Assembly (NCBI GenBank): GCA_029776225.1
Contig: JAKOTR010000033.1
Coordinates: 62,001 to 126,000 of the forward strand
Reading direction: 5' to 3'
From: Acidobacteriota bacterium
Lineage (GTDB): Bacteria; Acidobacteriota; Terriglobia; Bryobacterales; Bryobacteraceae
DNA length: 64,000 nt
Shown: positions 58,239 through 64,000 of the stretch, piece after piece
Position numbering within the stretch: position 1 is the stretch's first letter
Layout: each line of letters opens with the position of its first letter
Notes under the pieces: model-generated
Database searches by the model: none
The model's input: only the letters and a program-made list of their open reading frames with translations
What the model was told of the DNA's origin: nothing
Position numbers and translations under genes: made by a program

Positions 58239-60382
58239 TCCGGTCTCTCGTCTCCCGGCTGCTGCGATTCATCTTCCGGGTGCGCGTGCGGGGCACGCTC
58301 GGGCGCCACGAGAAGCTCCTTATCGTCGCGAATCACCAGTCGCTGCTCGACGGCATTCTGCTCGGGGCGTCGCTGCCGGTACAGCCGGTCTGGGTGCTGC
58401 ACACGGAGGTTGCCGCCCACTGGTGGGTCCGGCTGCCGATGCGCTTCCTTCCCCACCTGGTAGTAGACTCCACGCATCCGATGGCGATGAAGTCCGTCAT
58501 CGCTCTGGTGGAATCCGGACGGCCCGTTCTCATTTTCCCGGAGGGCCGCGTCACAACCACCGGGTCGATGATGAAGATCTACGAGGGCCCGGCCTTTGTG
58601 GCAGCCAAGACCGGCGCTACGGTGGTCCCCGTCCACATTGACGGCGCGATCTATACCTACTTCAGCCGCGCGCGCACCGGATATCCGCGAAAGCTCAGGC
58701 CGCGCATCACCATCACCATTCTGCCGCCGCGGACAATAACCGCGCCCGAGGGAGTGCCGTCGCGCGCGCGCCACCGCATGGGCGCCGAGGCGCTGCGCAA
58801 AATCATGCAGGAGGCCGCGTTCGCCTCTTACGAAAAGACCACGCTGTTCCCCGCCCTGCTCGACTCCATTTCGCTGTACGGGAGGCGCCGCCGCGTGCTC
58901 CGCGACATCCAGAAAGAGGTCACATTCGGCCAGATCCTGAAGGGCAGCCTGGCGCTGGGGCGGCTGGTTGCGAAACTCAGCCGGGAAGGAGAAACAGTAG
59001 GCGTGCTGATGCCGAACGTCGCCGCCACGGTTTCGCTGCTCTACGGCATGTTCGCGATGCGGCGCGTCCCCGCGCTGCTGAATTACACCGCCGGACACGA
59101 GACCATACGGAGCACCTGCCGCGCGGCCGGCCTGCGCACGGTGATCACGTCGCGCGCGTTCCTCGAGAAAATGAGGCTGACCGGGCTGCCCGGCAAACTC
59201 GACGGAGTGAAAGTAGTCTGCCTGGAGGATCTGCGGTCGCAGTTCCGGCTGACCGACAAGCTCTGGCTGATGTGCTGGGCGCTCTGGTTCCCGCGCGCGG
59301 CCGCGCGGCGGGCGAGGCCCGAAGAGCCCGCGGTCATCGTCTTCACTTCCGGTTCGGAAGGCAAGCCGAAGGGAGTGGCGCTCAGCCACGACAATTTCAT
59401 CTCCAACCTGGCGCAGATCCGCGCGGTGATCGAGTTCACGCCCGCGGACAAGCTGCTGAGCGCGCTGCCGATGTTTCATACCTTCGGCCTGACGGTTGGC
59501 ATTTTTCTGCCATTCTCGCGCGGCTGCAGCGTCCTGCTTTACACTTCTCCGCTGCATTACCGGGTGATTCCGGAGCTGATTTACAGTTACGACTGCACGG
59601 TGCTGTTCTCCTCGAGCACCTTTTTGGGCAACTACGCCAGGCACGCCAACCCGTTCGACTTCCGCAGTCTCCGGCTGGTGGTGGCGGGAGCGGAAAAGCT
59701 CAGCGACGACGTGCGCAAGCTGTATTTTGAAAAATTCGGCATACGCATCCATGAGGGCTACGGTGTCACAGAAACTTCCCCGGTGCTCTCCGTGAATACG
59801 CCGATGGCCTTTAAGACCGGCACCGTGGGCGAGCTGTTCCCGGGCCTGGAGTACCGCATCGAACCGGTGCCCGGCATCGCTAAGGGCGGCCTGCTGCACG
59901 TGCGGGGGCCGAACGTCATGCTCGGCTATATTTCCGAAGAGCAGCCCGGCGTCATCCAACCCACGCGCTCCATTTTCGGCGAGGGCTGGCATAACACCGG
60001 CGACATCGCCGAGGTGGACGAGGAAGGTTTCATCACCATTCACGGGCGCGTGCGCCGGTTCGCCAAAGTGGCCGGGGAAATGGTCTCGCTGGACCAGGTC
60101 GAGAGGGTTGCCCGCGCCGCATCGCCCCAAGCCGCGCATGCCTCGACCGCCGTTGCGGAACCGGGGCGCGGCGAAGTGATCATCCTGTTCACCGATGACC
60201 GCACGCTGCGGCGGGAGCGGTTGCTGGAAGCCGCGCGCGCCATCGGGGCGCCGGAGCTGGCCGTTCCGCGCCGGATCATCATGCTCGACGAGATTCCGCA
60301 GCTCGGCAGCGGCAAGACGGACTACGTCACGCTGAACCGCCTGGCTCGGGAATTGCAGTCCTCGCAGACCGTCGCAAGCTGA
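58235..60382 (+). CDS. Aas-like bifunctional acyltransferase / acyl-AMP ligase
   Basis: 715 residues. Domain 1 (~1-205) is a PlsC-type lysophospholipid acyltransferase with NHQSLLDG (H-x4-D) and IFPEGRVTTTGS. Domain 2 (~225-715) is an AMP-binding acyl-ligase: IVFTSGSEGKPKG (P-loop), LPMFHTFGL, GYGVTETSPVLS, NTGDIAEVD and the catalytic Lys in LGSGKTDYV. The order equals E. coli Aas, which re-acylates lysophosphatidylethanolamine. Start at ATG 58235 overlaps the preceding small ORF stop; the longer frame to 58157 lacks support. The MFS gene follows after 3 nt. Confidence 0.88.
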   Translation: MIRSLVSRLLRFIFRVRVRGTLGRHEKLLIVANHQSLLDGILLGASLPVQPVWVLHTEVAAHWWVRLPMRFLPHLVVDSTHPMAMKSVIALVESGRPVLIFPEGRVTTTGSMMKIYEGPAFVAAKTGATVVPVHIDGAIYTYFSRARTGYPRKLRPRITITILPPRTITAPEGVPSRARHRMGAEALRKIMQEAAFASYEKTTLFPALLDSISLYGRRRRVLRDIQKEVTFGQILKGSLALGRLVAKLSREGETVGVLMPNVAATVSLLYGMFAMRRVPALLNYTAGHETIRSTCRAAGLRTVITSRAFLEKMRLTGLPGKLDGVKVVCLEDLRSQFRLTDKLWLMCWALWFPRAAARRARPEEPAVIVFTSGSEGKPKGVALSHDNFISNLAQIRAVIEFTPADKLLSALPMFHTFGLTVGIFLPFSRGCSVLLYTSPLHYRVIPELIYSYDCTVLFSSSTFLGNYARHANPFDFRSLRLVVAGAEKLSDDVRKLYFEKFGIRIHEGYGVTETSPVLSVNTPMAFKTGTVGELFPGLEYRIEPVPGIAKGGLLHVRGPNVMLGYISEEQPGVIQPTRSIFGEGWHNTGDIAEVDEEGFITIHGRVRRFAKVAGEMVSLDQVERVARAASPQAAHASTAVAEPGRGEVIILFTDDRTLRRERLLEAARAIGAPELAVPRRIIMLDEIPQLGSGKTDYVTLNRLARELQSSQTVAS

Positions 60383-60385
60383 TCC

Positions 60386-61690
60386 ATGCGCGAGCCGCTC
60401 AGCACCACCCGGGAGCGTATCGGTTGGTATTTCTACGACTGGGCGAACTCGGCGTTTTCCACAACGGCGATCACCCTGCTGCTTGGCCCCTATTTGAGCT
60501 CGCTGGCCGCGGCAGCGGCCGATGCGCAGGGGCTGGTGCATCCTTTCGGCATTCCCGTCTACGCGCGCTCGTATTGGGGCTATCTCGTCGCGCTCTCGGT
60601 GCTTTCGCAGGTCTTTTTTCTGCCGCTGGCGGGCGCGCTGGCCGATGCGACCGGGAAGAAGAAGCAACTCCTCGCTTTGTTCGCCTACATAGGCGCGGCG
60701 GCGACGGCGGCGATGTTTTTCGTACGCGGCGCGGCGTATCTGGCGGGGGGCGTGCTGTTTCTGATCGCGAACCTCGCCTTCGGCGCTTCGGTCGTGGTGT
60801 ACAACTCGTTTCTGCCGGACATCGCGAGCGAGCGGGAGCGCGACGAGGTGTCGTCCAAAGGCTGGGGATTCGGCTATCTCGGCGGAGGGCTGCTGCTGGC
60901 GCTGAACCTGGCGCTCGCGTCGCAAGCGGAGGCGCTCGGGTTGACCGAGGAACAGGCGATCCGCATCAATCTCTGCTCGGCCGGCGTCTGGTGGGCGCTA
61001 TTCACCGTGGTCCCGGTGGCCACGCTGCGCAACCGCGCCGCGGAAGTCCCCCGCGCAGCCGCCCGGCCGTTCGGCAACCTGATGGCTACGCTCCGCGACC
61101 TGCTCCACTATCCCCAGGCGCTGTTGTTCCTGCTTGCCTATCTGCTCTATAACGACGCCATCCAGGCCGTGATCGCGCTTTCCGCGCAGTTCGGCTATGA
61201 CGAGTTGAAGATGCCGATCGCGACGCTGTCGCTGGCGATCCTGATGGTGCAGTTCGTGGCGTTCTTCGGCGCGCTGGTGTTCAACTGGATCGCCGCCCGC
61301 ATCGGGGCCAAGCGCGCCATCCTGCTGGCGCTGGTGATCTGGACGGGCGTGCTGGTGAACATCTACCTCGCAGTGCGGACCACGGCGGAGTTCTTTGTGA
61401 TGGCGGCGATGGTGGCGCTGGTTCTGGGAGGCAGCCAGGCGCTGAGCAGGTCGCTGTTTTCGCTGATGATCCCGAAGAGCAAGGAAGCGGCGTATTTCGG
61501 ATTGTACGAGGTCAGCGACAAGGGCACGAGCTGGCTGGCGCCGCTGATTTTCGGGCTGGCGCTTCAGCTCACGCAGAGCTACCGGCTGGCGATCCTTTCG
61601 CTGGTGGTGTTTTTCATTTCGGGAATGGCGGTGCTGGCGCGCGTCGATGTGCGCCGCGGCGCGCTGGACGCCGGCAACGAACCGGTCTAA
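60386..61690 (+). CDS. MFS transporter, UMF1 (Atg22-like) family
   Basis: 434 residues, ~12 membrane helices. N-terminal ERIGWYFYDWANSAFSTTAI is the UMF1/YxiO signature, followed by ALADATGKKKQLLALFAYIG and FGASVVVYNSFLPDIASE. No periplasmic binding partner. It follows the Aas-like gene by 3 nt, paralleling the E. coli lplT-aas pair where an MFS flippase feeds lysophospholipid to the acyltransferase. That role here is inference, since UMF1 is a different subfamily from LplT. Confidence 0.85.
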   Translation: MREPLSTTRERIGWYFYDWANSAFSTTAITLLLGPYLSSLAAAAADAQGLVHPFGIPVYARSYWGYLVALSVLSQVFFLPLAGALADATGKKKQLLALFAYIGAAATAAMFFVRGAAYLAGGVLFLIANLAFGASVVVYNSFLPDIASERERDEVSSKGWGFGYLGGGLLLALNLALASQAEALGLTEEQAIRINLCSAGVWWALFTVVPVATLRNRAAEVPRAAARPFGNLMATLRDLLHYPQALLFLLAYLLYNDAIQAVIALSAQFGYDELKMPIATLSLAILMVQFVAFFGALVFNWIAARIGAKRAILLALVIWTGVLVNIYLAVRTTAEFFVMAAMVALVLGGSQALSRSLFSLMIPKSKEAAYFGLYEVSDKGTSWLAPLIFGLALQLTQSYRLAILSLVVFFISGMAVLARVDVRRGALDAGNEPV

Positions 61691-61745
61691 CCGGAGCGCC
61701 GTATCCCGGCTGCGCTCTGATAGAATAGGCGCGAACGGCCCCCTT

Positions 61746-62948
61746 ATGGATTCACGTCGAAGGTTTATCGGGAAAATGACCGGAGGCATCGCCGGAAGTT
61801 TCGCGGCGCCCCCGGCGGTACTGGGCGCAAACGATCGCATCCGGCTGGGCCTCATCGGCGCCGGCGATCGCGGCATGCAGCTCGCGCGCGAGGCCCTCGC
61901 GTGCGCGAACACGGAGTTCGTGGGATTTGCGGACGTCTACACGAGGCGGCTCGAAGAGGCGAAGAAGCTGGCCCCGGAGGCAAAGACTTACTTCGATTAC
62001 CGCTATTTACTCGACGACAAGAGCATCGACGCCGTCCTGATAGCCACGCCACAGCACCTGCATTGCGAGCACTTCTGCGCGTCGCTCGACGCGGGCAAGC
62101 ACGTCTACCAGGAAAAGACGATGGCCTTCACCGTCGAGCACGCCAAGCGCATGCGGGCGGCCCTCCAGCGCGCCGGCAAGCGCACAGTGCAGATCGGCCA
62201 TCAGGCCTGCTCCTCCGGCCAGATGACGGATGCCATGAAAATCCTGGCCACCGGGTACGTGGGAAAGATCACCGCCATCCACGCGCACATGTACCGCAAC
62301 ACGCCGCACGGCAAACCGCAGTGGAGCCGGCCGATATACCCCGACATGACTCCCGAAAACATCATCTGGAGCGCGTTCCTGGGCGAAGCGCCGAAGCGTC
62401 CTTTCGACGCTAACCGTTATTTGAACTGGCGGTTCTTCTGGGACTATTCCGGCGGCAATTTCTACGAGAACATGTGCCACCAGGTAGCGTTCTGGTACAA
62501 AGCGCTCGGGCTGCAAATTCCCAAAGCCGTCACCGCCGTGGGCGGAATCTATCTGTGGAAGGACGGCCGCGAAGTTCCGGACACGATGAACGTGGCGATG
62601 GAACAGCCCGAGGAGATGCTGTTCACCTGGGATTCGGGATTCGGCAACAATTACTACGGAGTCACGGAAGAGGTGCTCGGTACCGACGGCACGATATCCA
62701 AGGGCCAGCATATCCGTTACCTGCCGCAGAAAGTGAACCGTCCGGACGGCACCGAGATGATGGGCCAGACCCCGACGCAGCGGCACGCGCACATGCAGAA
62801 CTTCCTGGATTGCATACGGTCAGGCCAGGAACCGAACTGCCCGTTCGAACTGGGCTACCGCGTAACAATCGCAACCCGGATGGCGGTGGAGAGTTACCTG
62901 CAGAAAAGGACCGTCCGCTGGGATCCCGTTAAAGAAGAAATCATCTAG
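61746..62948 (+). CDS. Tat-exported Gfo/Idh/MocA family oxidoreductase
   Basis: 400 residues. A twin-arginine signal ([17 protein letters not shown]) precedes the Rossmann domain ([20 protein letters not shown]), so the NAD(P)-dependent enzyme is folded before export. [17 protein letters not shown] holds the conserved Glu-Lys (EK) pair of the family. C-terminal segments [20 protein letters not shown] and [12 protein letters not shown] belong to the substrate domain. Likely acts on a sugar or inositol derivative; substrate unknown. The longer open frame (from 61647) overlaps the MFS stop and is not used. Confidence 0.9.
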   Translation: MDSRRRFIGKMTGGIAGSFAAPPAVLGANDRIRLGLIGAGDRGMQLAREALACANTEFVGFADVYTRRLEEAKKLAPEAKTYFDYRYLLDDKSIDAVLIATPQHLHCEHFCASLDAGKHVYQEKTMAFTVEHAKRMRAALQRAGKRTVQIGHQACSSGQMTDAMKILATGYVGKITAIHAHMYRNTPHGKPQWSRPIYPDMTPENIIWSAFLGEAPKRPFDANRYLNWRFFWDYSGGNFYENMCHQVAFWYKALGLQIPKAVTAVGGIYLWKDGREVPDTMNVAMEQPEEMLFTWDSGFGNNYYGVTEEVLGTDGTISKGQHIRYLPQKVNRPDGTEMMGQTPTQRHAHMQNFLDCIRSGQEPNCPFELGYRVTIATRMAVESYLQKRTVRWDPVKEEII

Positions 62949-62957
62949 AAATTTGGA

Positions 62958-64000
62958 TGGATTTCGAGTACACCGCCGAGCAGGTTCAGCTCCGCAAGTC
63001 GGTGCGGGAATTCGCCGAGGCGGAAATCGCTCCCCACGTACTCGAATGGGATGAATCGCAGACCTTCCCCCGCGAGGCCATCCGCAAGCTCGGCGCGCTC
63101 GGCTACATGGGCGCGATTTTTCCGGAAGAACTGGGCGGAGCGGGCCTTGGTTACATCGAGTACTCGATCATTATCGAGGAACTGGCGCGCGTGGATCCTT
63201 CTGTATCGCTGATCGTGGCCGCCCACACCTCGCTCTGCACGAACCATATTTACGAGGCGGGGACGGGGGAGCAGCGGTGGCGGTACGTTCCGAAACTGGC
63301 CAGCGGTGAGTGGCTGGGCTGCTGGTCGCTCACCGAACCTGAGGCCGGGTCGGATGCCGCCGGCACCCGCTCCTATGCCGTGCGTGACGGCGACTGCTGG
63401 GTGCTCAACGGCTCGAAAACATTCACCACGAATGCGCACGAGGCTGATGTCTGCGTCGCGATGGCGGTAACGGACCGCACCGCCTCGCACCACGGCATTT
63501 CGGCCTTTATCATCGAAGCCGGCACGCCGGGCTTCCGCCTCGGGCGCAAGGAGAACAAGCTGGGCATGCGGGCCAGCCCCACCGGCGAAGTGATCTTCGA
63601 GAACTGCCGGCTCGCTGCCTCGCAACTGCTCGGCAAGCCCGGCGAGGGATTCATCGACAGCCTGAAAATTCTCGATGGCGGGCGCATTTCCATCGCGGCG
63701 CTTTCGGTGGGCCTGGCTCAGGGTGCTTACGACATTGCGCTGAGCTACTCCAGGCAGCGCCGCCAGTTTGGCCGGCCGATTTCAGAATTCCAGGCCATAC
63801 AGTTCAAGCTGGCCGATATGGCCGCATCCATCGAGGCCTCGCGGCTGCTGGCCTACCGGGCCGCTTACCTGAAAGATCAGGGCCGGCGCGTGACGCGCGA
63901 AGCCGCCATCGCCAAGCTGTTCGCCTCCGAAGCGGCGGTAAAGGTGGCCGAGCAGGCGGTGCAGGTGCTCGGTGGATACGGTTTCATCAAGGATTACCGC
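62958..64000 (+). CDS. Acyl-CoA dehydrogenase (3' end beyond window)
   Basis: 347 codons present. FAD-dependent alpha,beta-dehydrogenation of an acyl-CoA. N-terminal helical domain opens [20 protein letters not shown]. The FAD/substrate motifs [12 protein letters not shown] and [13 protein letters not shown] follow, with [18 protein letters not shown] and the C-terminal helical [19 protein letters not shown]. The last codons visible are in [12 protein letters not shown]. The usual catalytic Glu (IYEGT region) would lie just beyond the edge. Starts 9 nt after the oxidoreductase stop. Confidence 0.95.

Noticed and set aside
58202-60925. 907-codon open frame on the minus strand opposite the Aas-like gene
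   Set aside because: Antisense shadow; low-complexity Arg/His/Ala composition, opposite a protein with all catalytic motifs intact.

Overview
GC-rich chromosomal segment, almost certainly from an Acidobacteriota bacterium of the Bryobacterales/Solibacter type. The best marker is the secreted protein at 35803-37515, whose C-terminal ~240 residues match the 'Solibacter uncharacterized C-terminal domain' family (TIGR03437). S9 peptidases, PAS hybrid histidine kinases and TPR proteins fit the same picture. Both end genes are cut by the window: a histidine kinase at 1-1760 and an acyl-CoA dehydrogenase from 62958. I saw no rRNA, tRNA, CRISPR array, insertion sequence or prophage.

Layout. 1-4.6 kb (minus): sensor kinase, membrane protein, secreted S9 peptidase. 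4.6-13.8 kb (plus): gamma-carbonic-anhydrase-like protein, hisS, aspS, a phosphodiesterase, a POTRA-only protein, scpA, a scpB with very long low-complexity arms, rluB and a CoA-binding protein. 13.9-16.1 kb (minus): three overlapping genes for secreted TPR/helical proteins. 16.2-23.3 kb: gltBD divergent from a LysR regulator, with three inverted repeats between them. 23.4 kb: an 18-residue-repeat solenoid protein. 24.3-26.9 kb (minus): purU without an ordinary start codon, two half-size EamA proteins and a YihY-family protein.

27-35 kb (minus) is the most coherent accessory block. It holds a trehalose synthase (TreT type), a DUF5752 protein, a two-component pair, a channel-like TM protein, two glycosylglycerate-synthase-like glycosyltransferases and a degenerate receiver. 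I read it as a compatible-solute/osmotic-response locus. 35.8-42.7 kb (minus): the TIGR03437 protein, then a tightly overlapping six-gene operon (yebC, ruvC, a secreted protein, a TPR-thioredoxin fusion, deoB, tpiA).

42.9-58 kb is mixed. It holds galU with a GT39-like glycosyltransferase, a frameshifted M1 aminopeptidase, an EAL-HDOD protein, transketolase, a hybrid kinase and a relic toxin-antitoxin pair whose PIN toxin is broken. 58-64 kb (plus): an Aas-like acyltransferase/AMP-ligase fusion coupled to an MFS transporter, a Tat-exported Gfo/Idh/MocA oxidoreductase and an acyl-CoA dehydrogenase.

Gene starts were moved from the longest reading frame where a ribosome-binding site or family alignment argued for it. 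Family names come from motif recognition by eye; no database search was run.
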